A DNA stretch of 64,000 bases, from positions 434,001 to 498,000 of the forward strand of contig NZ_JACSCW010000002.1 of NCBI RefSeq assembly GCF_014333585.1, in the 5' to 3' direction. Every line of letters begins with the position of its first letter. The first letter of the stretch is position 1. The DNA is from Hymenobacter sp. BT188. Lineage in GTDB: Bacteria > Bacteroidota > Bacteroidia > Cytophagales > Hymenobacteraceae. Of this stretch, positions 17,047 to 24,685 are shown piece after piece. A program made the position numbers and the translations under genes. Under the pieces are notes generated by a model. It was not told the DNA's origin. It saw only the letters and a list, made by a program, of their open reading frames with translations, and searched no databases.

Positions 17047-17844
17047 TTACAGCTGAAACACAACCGGCAACACCATCTTTTGCTTCATCGGCTGTCCTTT
17101 ATAGCGGGCGGGCGTCCATTTGGGGGCCGCTTTGATAAGACGCAGCGCTTCCTCATCGAGGCCCGAGCCAAGGCGCTTAATAACCTTAGGCTCAACGAGC
17201 GAGCCGTCCTTCTCCACGATAAACTCCATCATCACGCGGCCTTCCACCTTGCGCTGACGGGCCAGGGTCGGGTATTTCTGGTTTTCCTGAATCCAAGTAA
17301 AAAAGGCCTCGGTGCCGCCTACGGGGCGAGCCGGCTCATCGGGTTTTACCATGGTTGCGCCCGATGGAGTAGTAGCTCCGGCAGGCGCCGCAGCAGCAGT
17401 AGCCCCCAATTCATCCGCTGGAATAGCAAATGACACAGGTACCGTGACACGCTGCCGAACTTTTGCCCCCCGGTGCTGCGCCGGCGTCCACTTTGGGCCA
17501 CCTTTTATGAGGCGAATAGCTTCCTGATCCAACTCTGAGTCGAGGGGCTGCGTGACGGTCACATTGGAAATAACGCCCGACTTTTCTACTACAAACGTAA
17601 CGGGCGCCGTGCCCTGCACGCCGCGCTTTAAGGCGCCCGTGGGGTAGCGTTGATTATCGGCCAGATACTGCGCGTACGCTTCCACGCCACCCACGGGCAC
17701 AGCGGGCTGACCGACACTGTCGTAAATCTCGTTGGCGTCGGGCTTGGGGGCTTTCAGCTTTTGTTGCGCTTGAGCGCTAGAAAAGCCTGCGACACTTATC
17801 ATCAGAAACAAGCTCAAACGGCGTAGGGAACGCAATAGCGGCAT
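17047..17844 (-). CDS. Periplasmic protein with two tandem TonB-C domains
   Basis: The 265-residue product has a signal peptide (LSLFLMISVAGFSSAQAQ) and two copies of the TonB C-terminal domain. Copy one is at about residues 45-145 (GGVEAYAQYLADNQRYP to KWTPAQHRGAKVRQRVTVPV). Copy two is at about 170-265 (GGTEAFFTWIQENQKYP to KWTPARYKGQPMKQKMVLPV). An Ala/Pro/Thr linker joins them. There is no transmembrane anchor or Pro-rich energy-coupling arm as in true TonB, so it is a soluble family member of unknown role, common in Bacteroidetes. The start at 17844 (MPLLRS) was chosen; 51 upstream in-frame codons give no sensible protein. Confidence 0.85.
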   Translation of the reverse strand: MPLLRSLRRLSLFLMISVAGFSSAQAQQKLKAPKPDANEIYDSVGQPAVPVGGVEAYAQYLADNQRYPTGALKRGVQGTAPVTFVVEKSGVISNVTVTQPLDSELDQEAIRLIKGGPKWTPAQHRGAKVRQRVTVPVSFAIPADELGATAAAAPAGATTPSGATMVKPDEPARPVGGTEAFFTWIQENQKYPTLARQRKVEGRVMMEFIVEKDGSLVEPKVIKRLGSGLDEEALRLIKAAPKWTPARYKGQPMKQKMVLPVVFQL

Positions 17845-18083
17845 AAAGCAAAAAATAAGATTGGGTACACGCTTGTGACACAACAACCACACCAGTGGCC
17901 CACTGGGTTCAGATGAAGCCCGATGTGACGCAAGCCGGCTCTTTTGATGGTCTGGTACCTGACAAAAAGTAGTATCGTTTACTAAGACCTTAGGCATAGA
18001 ATAACTTGAGTCGCCTCTAGAGCACTAGACGGATAACTCCGGGAAATGCCTTAGGCTTTGGTACTTTTAGGCTCAACTGTCGC

Positions 18084-19931
18084 TTGCCCGTGCCCCAACC
18101 TGCTGCCTTTCGCCCGCTTTCCGTCGCGCCCGCCGACGTATTCACTGACAATCTTGCTGCCCACGCCAAGCAGGAGCAGTACTATGGGCGCCGCCACCAA
18201 GCAGTGGCTTGGATTCGGGTAGTCGTGTTCGGGGCGGGGGCGCTGGGAGGCTATTACTTGTTCAGCAATGGCAGCAACTTGGCTGGACTGGCCTATGTGC
18301 TGGCTTTGTACGTGGTATTTGTGCTGGTCATGCGTTGGCACAGCCGCCTCGGGTACCGCTACAATCACTATCGGCTGTTGGGCCTGATCAACCAGGAGGA
18401 GCTGGCACGCCTGGGGGGCAAATTGATGCAGTTCGACGCTGGCACCCGTTACCTGGATTCCAGCCACGCCTACGCCGCCGACCTCGATGTGTTTGGTCCG
18501 CACTCCTTGTTCCAACTGCTCAGCCGCGCTACCTCCCGCCTGGGCCAGGATCGACTTGCTGACTGGCTGCGGCAAGCTGCCACGCCAGCCGTCGTGCGCG
18601 CCCGTCAGACTGCTGTGGCCGAATTGACCCCTGATGTTACCTGGCAGCAGGAGTGGCAGGCGAGGGCCCGGCACTTTCCGCGTCAGAACGACGATCCGCG
18701 CCGCTTCGCTGCCTGGCTACAGCAGCCCGATTTCTTCGCCGACAAAGCGTGGCTTAAAGTGGCTTTGTTCGTTCTGCCGCCGCTGGCCCTCACCAGCGCA
18801 GGGCTGTGGCTATCGGGCTATTCGTTTGGAGTCGTTGTGCCGTTTTTGCTGCTGCTGGGAGGCATTAATCACTATTACCGCGTAGCCCGCGACGACTACT
18901 TCGAGCACAGCGACAGCATGTACGATGTGCTGCGCGCCTACCGCGACCAGCTAACATTGCTCGAAACACAGACGTTTACATCGCCTCAATTGGTAGAATT
19001 GCAGGCTGTCGTAAGTGCGCCGGGCGCTGTGCCTGCCTCGCAGCTTATTGGTCAGCTAGCCAGCATTGTGGCCTATTTCTCTATGCGGCAAAGTACGCTG
19101 GCGGCCTTTTTTGCCAATAATCTGCTGTTCTGGGATTTCTTCTGGATGTGGCGCCTCGAAGCCTGGAAGCGGAAGCTGGGGGGCAAATTGGCGACTATGC
19201 TCGATGTAGTGGCCGAGGTAGAAGCTTTGGTAAGTCTGGCGGCGTATCAGTTTGCTAACCCTACGTACACAGTGCCCGAGTTCAGCCCGGAAGCGCTGGA
19301 GTTTACGGCCGAAGCCTTGGGACATCCGCTTATCTTCAGCACCGAGCGCATCACTAACGATTTCAGCACAATAGGGGCGGGGTGCACGGGTGTGGTTACA
19401 GGCTCCAATATGTCGGGCAAAACCACCTTTTTACGTACCGTGGGTGTGAATATGGTGCTGGCGTTGGCTGGCGGGGCCGTTTGTGCCCGCCACTTGCGCC
19501 TAAGTTCGGCCCAGGTGTATACGGCCATGCGCACCCAGGATAATCTGGCCGAAAGCACTTCCTCATTCTATGCTGAATTGAAGCGTCTGCGCCTCTTGCT
19601 GGAGCTAACGGCCGCGGGTACGCCCGTTTTTTACCTGCTCGACGAAATTCTGAAAGGCACCAACTCCCGCGACCGGCACCGCGGGGCGCGCGCGCTTATT
19701 CACCAGCTCCACCAGCGCCCCGCCAGCGGCCTCATCAGCACCCACGATCTGGAGTTGGGCGCGTTGGCCGAGGAGTTGCCTGGTGCCGTTACCAATTACA
19801 GCTTCAACAGCACCATCGAAGGCGACGAAATTCGGTTTGACTATCACCTCACGCCGGGCTTATGCCGTAGCTTCAACGCCAGCAAGCTGATGCAACTCAT
19901 GGGCATCGCCATTGATGTTTCGGCCGATTAA
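18084..19931 (+). CDS. Membrane-anchored MutS-like ATPase
   Basis: 615 residues. The C-terminal 200 form a MutS-type ABC ATPase: Walker A VVTGSNMSGKTTFLR near residue 440, a signature-like AESTSSFYAELKRLR, Walker B VFYLLDEILKGTNSRDRH near 515, and the H-loop LISTHD. The MutS core/lever helices precede it. Residues 41-85 and 223-262 are hydrophobic pairs of membrane spans (VVVFGAGALGGYYLF, YVLALYVVFVLVM, VALFVLPPLALTSAGLWL). The MutS mismatch-recognition domain I is absent, as is the Smr nuclease of MutS2. It belongs to a poorly studied MutS-like family in Bacteroidetes. The start is TTG 18084 or GTG 18090; no ATG fits. Confidence 0.85.
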   Translation: MPVPQPAAFRPLSVAPADVFTDNLAAHAKQEQYYGRRHQAVAWIRVVVFGAGALGGYYLFSNGSNLAGLAYVLALYVVFVLVMRWHSRLGYRYNHYRLLGLINQEELARLGGKLMQFDAGTRYLDSSHAYAADLDVFGPHSLFQLLSRATSRLGQDRLADWLRQAATPAVVRARQTAVAELTPDVTWQQEWQARARHFPRQNDDPRRFAAWLQQPDFFADKAWLKVALFVLPPLALTSAGLWLSGYSFGVVVPFLLLLGGINHYYRVARDDYFEHSDSMYDVLRAYRDQLTLLETQTFTSPQLVELQAVVSAPGAVPASQLIGQLASIVAYFSMRQSTLAAFFANNLLFWDFFWMWRLEAWKRKLGGKLATMLDVVAEVEALVSLAAYQFANPTYTVPEFSPEALEFTAEALGHPLIFSTERITNDFSTIGAGCTGVVTGSNMSGKTTFLRTVGVNMVLALAGGAVCARHLRLSSAQVYTAMRTQDNLAESTSSFYAELKRLRLLLELTAAGTPVFYLLDEILKGTNSRDRHRGARALIHQLHQRPASGLISTHDLELGALAEELPGAVTNYSFNSTIEGDEIRFDYHLTPGLCRSFNASKLMQLMGIAIDVSAD

Positions 19932-20055
19932 TTCAGACAAATGCTAGCCTTCAACTGTTGCGTACTGCCTGATTGTTGAGCTTTTGCGTAAAGAGCAAAT
20001 GGCCCCTGCACCTCTGCGGGGTCTCTCCATCTGTAGCTTTTTATTTTACTGAAGC

Positions 20056-21027
20056 GTGTACGTTCGTAATAATATTCGCTGGCGCGTCGTCTGGAAGTTC
20101 TCCTGGCGTAGCGTATGCATCTTTCTACTTCATGCCTTTTTGGTGTGCGTAGTGTATGGTCCACTGAATTTCAAGTCAATTGCTATTCCGTGGCAGCCCG
20201 TGGCCACGCTGGGTATTGCGGTTTCCTTCTATATCGGCTTTAAGAATAACGGTTCCTACGACCGTTTCTGGGAAGGCCGGCAGCTATGGGGTGGTATCGT
20301 TAACTACAGCCGCCTGTGGGCGGTGCAGGCGCTGGAGTTTGTGACTTCCCGCGTAGATGCCCCCGACGTAGATGCCCCCGAAGCCACCGCTGAGGAACTG
20401 ACTGGTCGGCACCAGCGGCTCGTGCACCGCCAGATAGCTTGGTGTAATTCCGTACGATTGCAATTGCGCCGCCAGGTACCCGACTATTGGGATAGCGATG
20501 TAGCTCCTTTTCTGAGCCAGAGGGAAAGTGACAATATTCGGGATTTACAAAATCCAGCGGCGCATATCATCCGGCTTCAGGCCGCCGAGCTGCGGATTCT
20601 TCGTGAAGATCGGGGCCTACTCAACGACTTTCAACACATGCGCCTTATGCAGACGCTGGAGGAGCTATATAACCTGCAAGGTGGCTGCGAGCGAATCAAG
20701 AACACGCCTTTTCCGCGCCAGTATGCCTACTACAGCTTCGTATTCGTGTGGTTGTTTTCCTTGCTGCTGCCTCTGGGTCTGATCAGCGAGTTTGCTCAAA
20801 TGGGCCCCGATCATATCTGGCTCACTATTCCGTTTTCGGTGCTCATATCATGGGTGTTCAACACGATTGAAGTGGTAGGGCATACCAGCGAAAACCCGTT
20901 CGAGAACCAGATGAACGACGTGCCCATGACCAGCATTTGCCGCACCATCGAAATTGACCTGCGCGAAATGCTGGGCGAAACGAATGTGCCAAAAAAGCTG
21001 GAGCCCATAGACGACATCCTGTACTAG
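20056..21027 (+). CDS. Bestrophin-family chloride channel-like protein
   Basis: 323 residues. Bestrophin homologues are pentameric anion or cation channels in the inner membrane. Matching features are an N-terminal span after a basic patch (WRSVCIFLLHAFLVCVVYGP), the family hallmark FKNNGSYDRFWEGRQLWGGIVN, and YAYYSFVFVWLFSLLLPLGL followed by WLTIPFSVLISWVFNTIEVV. The C-terminal ENPFENQMNDVPMTSICRTI is also strongly conserved in this family. The best start is GTG 20056, since no ATG lies between the upstream stop and the conserved N-terminus. It stands alone and is followed by a palindromic repeat. Confidence 0.9.
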   Translation: MYVRNNIRWRVVWKFSWRSVCIFLLHAFLVCVVYGPLNFKSIAIPWQPVATLGIAVSFYIGFKNNGSYDRFWEGRQLWGGIVNYSRLWAVQALEFVTSRVDAPDVDAPEATAEELTGRHQRLVHRQIAWCNSVRLQLRRQVPDYWDSDVAPFLSQRESDNIRDLQNPAAHIIRLQAAELRILREDRGLLNDFQHMRLMQTLEELYNLQGGCERIKNTPFPRQYAYYSFVFVWLFSLLLPLGLISEFAQMGPDHIWLTIPFSVLISWVFNTIEVVGHTSENPFENQMNDVPMTSICRTIEIDLREMLGETNVPKKLEPIDDILY

Positions 21028-21050
21028 AAGTCTATTGAACACCTATATGA

Positions 21051-21148
21051 CGGTCATGCAGAGCGAAGCGAAGCATCTCGCGTGTTTAGTGAGATTACTA
21101 CTCCAGATAAACACGCGAGATGCTTCGGCTCTGCTTCTGCATGACGGC
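21051..21148. repeat. REP-like long palindrome
   Basis: Two arms of about 37 bases are near-exact inverted copies. The left begins GTCATGCAGAGCGAAGCGAA and ends ATCTCGCGTGTTTA; the right reads TAAACACGCGAGATGC and ends CTGCATGAC. About 18 bases separate them. It lies between bestrophin and the LysR gene. It has the form of a REP/BIME element and includes no ORF. Copy number in the genome cannot be judged from this window, which holds one copy. Confidence 0.8.
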
Positions 21149-21220
21149 CTTTGAGAATTTAAGATTAAAGCTGAAAACGCCTGCACAAGTCAAATTCTGG
21201 CGCTAATCGTAGCTTGCAGC

Positions 21221-22126
21221 ATGCCTGATTTTCGTTTGCGTGTTTTTCAAGCGGTGGCGCGTCACTTGAGCTTTACCAGAGCCGCGCAAGAGCTATTCAT
21301 TACCCAGCCCGCCGTCACAAAGCATATTCGGGAGCTGGAAATGAGCTACGGCCAACGCCTCTTTGAGCGGCGGGGCAACCGCGTGAGCCTTACTACTGCC
21401 GGTACGCTGCTACTTACCCACGCCGATGAAGTAGAGCTATTACACGAGCGCCTGCAAAACCAGCTCCACGCTCTGCACGATGAAGCGGCCGGACGACTGC
21501 GTCTGGGAGCCAGTACCACGCTGGCTCAGTATGTGCTGCCGCCCATTTTGCCCGGTTTTCAGGCTCAATATCCGCGCGTGGAGCTGACCTTGCTCAACGG
21601 CAACTCCGAGCATATTGCTGAGGCGTTGCTCAGGGGGCAAATTGACCTGGGCTTTGTAGAAGGTCAGATTAAAAACCGCGACCTCCATTATGAGCTTCTC
21701 CTCGAGGATGAGTTGGTAGCCGTGCGTTGCGCTAATCCTGGAAAAAAGCCCTCCGAGAACATGACATTGGCCGATGCGCTTCAGCACCCTCTGGTATTGC
21801 GGGAGCGCGGCTCCGGTACGCTTGAAGTGCTGGAATATGCGTTGCGCGAGCACAAAATCAAGCTCTCAGATCTAAACGTTGCGCTTTATCTGGATAACAC
21901 GGAAGGCATTAAATCATATCTGGAGGCAGCGCCCCATTGCCTGGGTTTTGTGTCGCGGCGCGCCTTGATGAAGGAAGTAGCGGCTGGCTGGCTGGAAATT
22001 GTGCTCATGCAGGAATTGCACCTCTCTAGGCGCTTTGAAGTAGTGTGGGTTCAGGGCCAACCCTTATCCGCTCAGGCGCAGCGTTTTCTGACGTATACAC
22101 ATCGGCATAGGAAGCTTAGCTTATAA
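21221..22126 (+). CDS. LysR-family transcriptional regulator
   Basis: A 301-residue LysR regulator. The winged helix-turn-helix spans residues 1-62 (RVFQAVARHLSFTRAAQELF, then TQPAVTKHIRELE). The periplasmic-binding-like effector domain starts near 88 (GRLRLGASTTLAQYVLP). LysR proteins usually bind beside the gene they control and respond to a small molecule. The next gene encodes a YeiH-type exporter, and the gap between them carries two palindromes; the same pairing (YeiE/YeiH) occurs in enterobacteria. The genes run in the same direction rather than divergently, so autoregulation would require sites elsewhere. Confidence 0.92.
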   Translation: MPDFRLRVFQAVARHLSFTRAAQELFITQPAVTKHIRELEMSYGQRLFERRGNRVSLTTAGTLLLTHADEVELLHERLQNQLHALHDEAAGRLRLGASTTLAQYVLPPILPGFQAQYPRVELTLLNGNSEHIAEALLRGQIDLGFVEGQIKNRDLHYELLLEDELVAVRCANPGKKPSENMTLADALQHPLVLRERGSGTLEVLEYALREHKIKLSDLNVALYLDNTEGIKSYLEAAPHCLGFVSRRALMKEVAAGWLEIVLMQELHLSRRFEVVWVQGQPLSAQAQRFLTYTHRHRKLSL

Positions 22127-22161
22127 CTATAAGTTATTATTGATAATCAATTTTGATTATC
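22122..22161. promoter_or_regulatory. Two adjacent palindromes, candidate LysR operators
   Basis: TAACT-ATA-AGTTA (22124-22136) overlaps the LysR stop codon. GATAATCAA-TT-TTGATTATC (22142-22161) follows 5 bases later. Both are AT-rich and perfect apart from their centres, and lie 50-90 bases before the exporter ATG. The T-N11-A geometry fits LysR-type sites. Function is inferred. Confidence 0.45.
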
Positions 22162-22213
22162 GAATGCGCTCAAAAAGCGTTGTTCTGGAATAGAGCTTGT
22201 AGCACTTTACTCC

Positions 22214-23242
22214 ATGAAACTTGCCCGCCCTTTTGCTTCCCATTCTACCCACGATGACTCAGCACACCATAATCCAGCGTCGTTTTTAAAGCATCCATTC
22301 TTGGTGTTTGGCTATCCGCTGACACCACAGCAGGTCCTTTTCTGGGTCGGGCTGATCTTCTGCCTCACACCTTTGGCCTCGCCACCGGTGGCCTTGGGTT
22401 TGGGCTTGTTGGTAGCTCTGCTGATCGGCAATCCATTTGCTGCCCAAACGCATAAGTACACGAGTAAGCTGCTGCAATACTCGGTAGTAGGGTTAGGTTT
22501 CGGCATCAATGCCAGCGCCGCTGCTCAGGCCGGGCGCCAGGGGTTTGTGTTTACCATTGCTACTATTTTGGGTACACTGGTGCTGGGCTACGGGTTGGGC
22601 CGCTGGCTGGGCATTGAGCGCAAAACGGCCCACCTGATTTCGTGTGGTACTGCTATCTGTGGCGGAAGCGCTATTGCCGCAGTAGGCCCGGTAATACAAG
22701 CCGAAAAGTCACAGTTTTCGGTGGCTTTGGGTACTGTGTTCGTACTCAATTCGGTGGCGCTATTGGTTTTTCCAGCCCTGGGCCACGCCATGCAGATGAC
22801 CCAAAATCAATTTGGCTTGTGGTGCGCCATTGCCATTCATGATACCAGCTCGGTAGTAGGCGCTGCCAGCCACTACGGCGACCAAGCCTTGCAGGTGGCT
22901 ACTACCGTGAAGCTTTCCCGCGCTCTATGGATAATACCGGTGGCGCTTGGCACGGCCTTTTTGTTTAAAACGCCCGGCACCAAGGTTAAGGTGCCTTACT
23001 TCATTCTGGGGTTTATTGGAGCTATGCTGCTAACTACCTACGTGCCGGCGTTGCGCGGGGCGGGGGCAGTGGCAGCCCAGATAGCGAAAGTAAGCCTGAC
23101 GCTGACGTTGTTCCTGATTGGGGCGGGCCTGTCGATGGAGGTGGTGCGCGAAGTGGGCGTGCGGCCTTTTGGGTTGGGAGTGCTGCTGTGGCTGGTTATT
23201 TCGGCTACTTCGCTGTGGGTTATTCTGCACACCGTGGCCTAG
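22214..23242 (+). CDS. YeiH/UPF0324-family putative sulfate exporter
   Basis: A 342-residue inner-membrane protein with about ten hydrophobic spans, for example QVLFWVGLIFCLTPLASPPV, YSVVGLGFGINASAAAQAG, FTIATILGTLVLGYGLGRWL and LGVLLWLVISATSLWVIL. Family signatures are LISCGTAICGGSAIAAVGPV, with a Cys/Gly-rich loop, and AIHDTSSVVGAASHYGDQAL. Members are often labelled sulfate exporters, but direct transport evidence is thin. The first 35 residues are a polar His-rich tail. Start ATG 22214 follows the LysR gene by 87 bases. Confidence 0.9.
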   Translation: MKLARPFASHSTHDDSAHHNPASFLKHPFLVFGYPLTPQQVLFWVGLIFCLTPLASPPVALGLGLLVALLIGNPFAAQTHKYTSKLLQYSVVGLGFGINASAAAQAGRQGFVFTIATILGTLVLGYGLGRWLGIERKTAHLISCGTAICGGSAIAAVGPVIQAEKSQFSVALGTVFVLNSVALLVFPALGHAMQMTQNQFGLWCAIAIHDTSSVVGAASHYGDQALQVATTVKLSRALWIIPVALGTAFLFKTPGTKVKVPYFILGFIGAMLLTTYVPALRGAGAVAAQIAKVSLTLTLFLIGAGLSMEVVREVGVRPFGLGVLLWLVISATSLWVILHTVA

Positions 23243-23254
23243 TTTTTAGCTAAT

Positions 23255-23289
23255 AAAAAAGCCCCCAACGCAATGCTGGGGGGCTTTTT
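23255..23289. terminator. G6-type terminator after the YeiH-like gene
   Basis: A-run GCCCCCA, 9-base loop, TGGGGGGC T-run. It lies between two convergent genes and can serve both. Confidence 0.88.
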
Positions 23290-23309
23290 AGTGATCTGTA
23301 GGTGGTCGA

Positions 23310-23498
23310 TTACTCTTTTGTAGGCTTCTTGAGGCCCGAGCCGCTTTTCTTACCACCACCATCTTGCTTATTGACGGTGGCCCAAGCCCGACGCTCCGCT
23401 TCGTCTTCCGACAAGCCTTGCTTTTCGTAAGTTTCCTCAATGTGTTCGGCCTTACGCTTCTGCTTGTTGGTGTAAGCCGATTTATCTCCTTGTGGCAT
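23310..23498 (-). CDS. Small conserved basic protein
   Basis: The 62-residue product (starting MPQGDKSAYTNKQKRKAEHI, then EAERRAWATVNKQDGGGKKSGSG) belongs to a widespread small-protein family often labelled plasmid stabilisation protein. The conserved signature is GDKSxYTxKQKRxAEHIE plus AWATVNKxxGGGKKSGSG. Its function is not established; the charged, Gly/Lys-rich tail could bind nucleic acid. The start is ATG 23498; the longer in-frame ORF reaching 23582 adds unrelated residues. Confidence 0.75.
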   Translation of the reverse strand: MPQGDKSAYTNKQKRKAEHIEETYEKQGLSEDEAERRAWATVNKQDGGGKKSGSGLKKPTKE

Positions 23499-23605
23499 GA
23501 TAAAAATGGTTGACGGGGAAAAGAAGGGGGCGGTAAAGTCGTATAGGCGACCATCAGATTGCGGGGTTTCACGGCGGCACAAGTCGTTGTTGAGCGCGGG
23601 CTGCC

Positions 23606-23613
23606 TATCTTCG
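23606..23613 (+). promoter_or_regulatory. Candidate -7 element before the 82-residue gene
   Basis: TATCTTCG resembles TAnnTTTG, with TTG triplets 13 and 16 bases upstream. It sits 28 bases before the ATG at 23642. Confidence 0.35.
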
Positions 23614-23641
23614 CCTATTCGTCAGAAAAAGTCCCCCAGCC

Positions 23642-23890
23642 ATGCGCCACGTAGCCGATATTCCGCACCCTGATGCCAAAATCACGCTTTTTTCTTGGAA
23701 CGGTAAGTACCTGATCAAGTTGGAAAAAGGTCCTTTGGAGCAAACGTACAAGGTCAGCGAAATGGACCTGACCGGTGGCGATGCCGAAGTCCGCACCTTG
23801 CTCGACGATGAGTTTCTGCAAGCTGCCGTGCAACGCTTCGAGCACATGCGCCAGGATCTGCACGCTACCTTCGAGCGCCACGACATTTAG
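23642..23890 (+). CDS. Conserved hypothetical 82-residue protein
   Basis: A small soluble protein: MRHVADIPHPDAKITLFSWN, then YLIKLEKGPLEQTYKVSEMD, ending FEHMRQDLHATFERHDI. It shows a beta-rich N-terminal half and a helical C-terminal half. No domain is recognised. It is followed 10 bases later by the next gene, with which it is probably co-transcribed. Confidence 0.65.
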   Translation: MRHVADIPHPDAKITLFSWNGKYLIKLEKGPLEQTYKVSEMDLTGGDAEVRTLLDDEFLQAAVQRFEHMRQDLHATFERHDI

Positions 23891-23900
23891 CTCGCCTCCG

Positions 23901-24629
23901 ATGAAAAAAATATACCTGCTTATGCTCCTGGGGGGCTTTTTAGGGTTGCTGTCTCAGCCCGCCGCTGCGCAGCTTTACGATGTGCGCGACGGCACCGTCA
24001 GTTTTGAGCGCAAAGAGCGCGAGGCCCTGAAGGTACAGGTTGATGGCACTGCGCAGTGGCTACGCGATTACTGGCAAGCCTGGCTGAAAGACACCTACAG
24101 CATCCGGCTGAAGGGCGACGGCACGTTTGGCGTGGGCAAAAAGGACTTGCTGGTAGCTAAGCAGACGCCCGTTTCCAGCGTATCGGGCAAGCTGATCGAC
24201 CTGTACTCCAGCGTCGTTGCCCCTGCCGATACCGTAGCTGAATTGGCCGTGTGGGCCACGTTGGGAGGCAATTCTTTCATGTCGGCCAGTCAAACGCCTT
24301 CGGAGTATGCGGCCATGCGCACCATGGTTCAGAGCTTTGCTGCCGCCGCCCGCAGCAAAGCTTACAGAGACCAAATAGCGGAGGCAGAGAAGCAAGTGAA
24401 GGATGTGGAAAAGGAGCGGGAGAAGCTGGAAAAGAACATCCAGAACCTGCAAGCTAACACCACCAGCAATCTGGCCCGCATCGAAACGCTCCAAAAGCAA
24501 AACGTAGAAAATACGCTCAAAGCCCGTCAGGATTCGGTTAAACTGATAACCAACGCTCAGCAATTGGAGCTGCGCAAACTTCGCTTAGAACGGCGACGTG
24601 ATCGTCTGACCACACTTGAACGTAAGTAG
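23901..24629 (+). CDS. Secreted protein with C-terminal coiled coil
   Basis: The 242-residue product starts MKKIYLLMLLGGFLGLLSQP and is cleaved after AAAQ. A globular part (about 22-150) contains GTAQWLRDYWQAWLKDTYSI. The final 90 residues form a charged coiled coil (EAEKQVKDVEKEREKLEKNI, LQANTTSNLARIETLQKQN). The CTGGGGGGCTTTTTAG string encodes part of its signal peptide. The start at 23901 is set by the signal peptide; a longer frame from 23775 is a shadow of the previous gene. Unknown function; likely periplasmic. Confidence 0.75.
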   Translation: MKKIYLLMLLGGFLGLLSQPAAAQLYDVRDGTVSFERKEREALKVQVDGTAQWLRDYWQAWLKDTYSIRLKGDGTFGVGKKDLLVAKQTPVSSVSGKLIDLYSSVVAPADTVAELAVWATLGGNSFMSASQTPSEYAAMRTMVQSFAAAARSKAYRDQIAEAEKQVKDVEKEREKLEKNIQNLQANTTSNLARIETLQKQNVENTLKARQDSVKLITNAQQLELRKLRLERRRDRLTTLERK

Positions 24630-24685
24630 GTAGCAAATGCGTTTTGCCGTTGCTTTTGCTTCGGTTTATTTGCCGCCTTTGCCCT

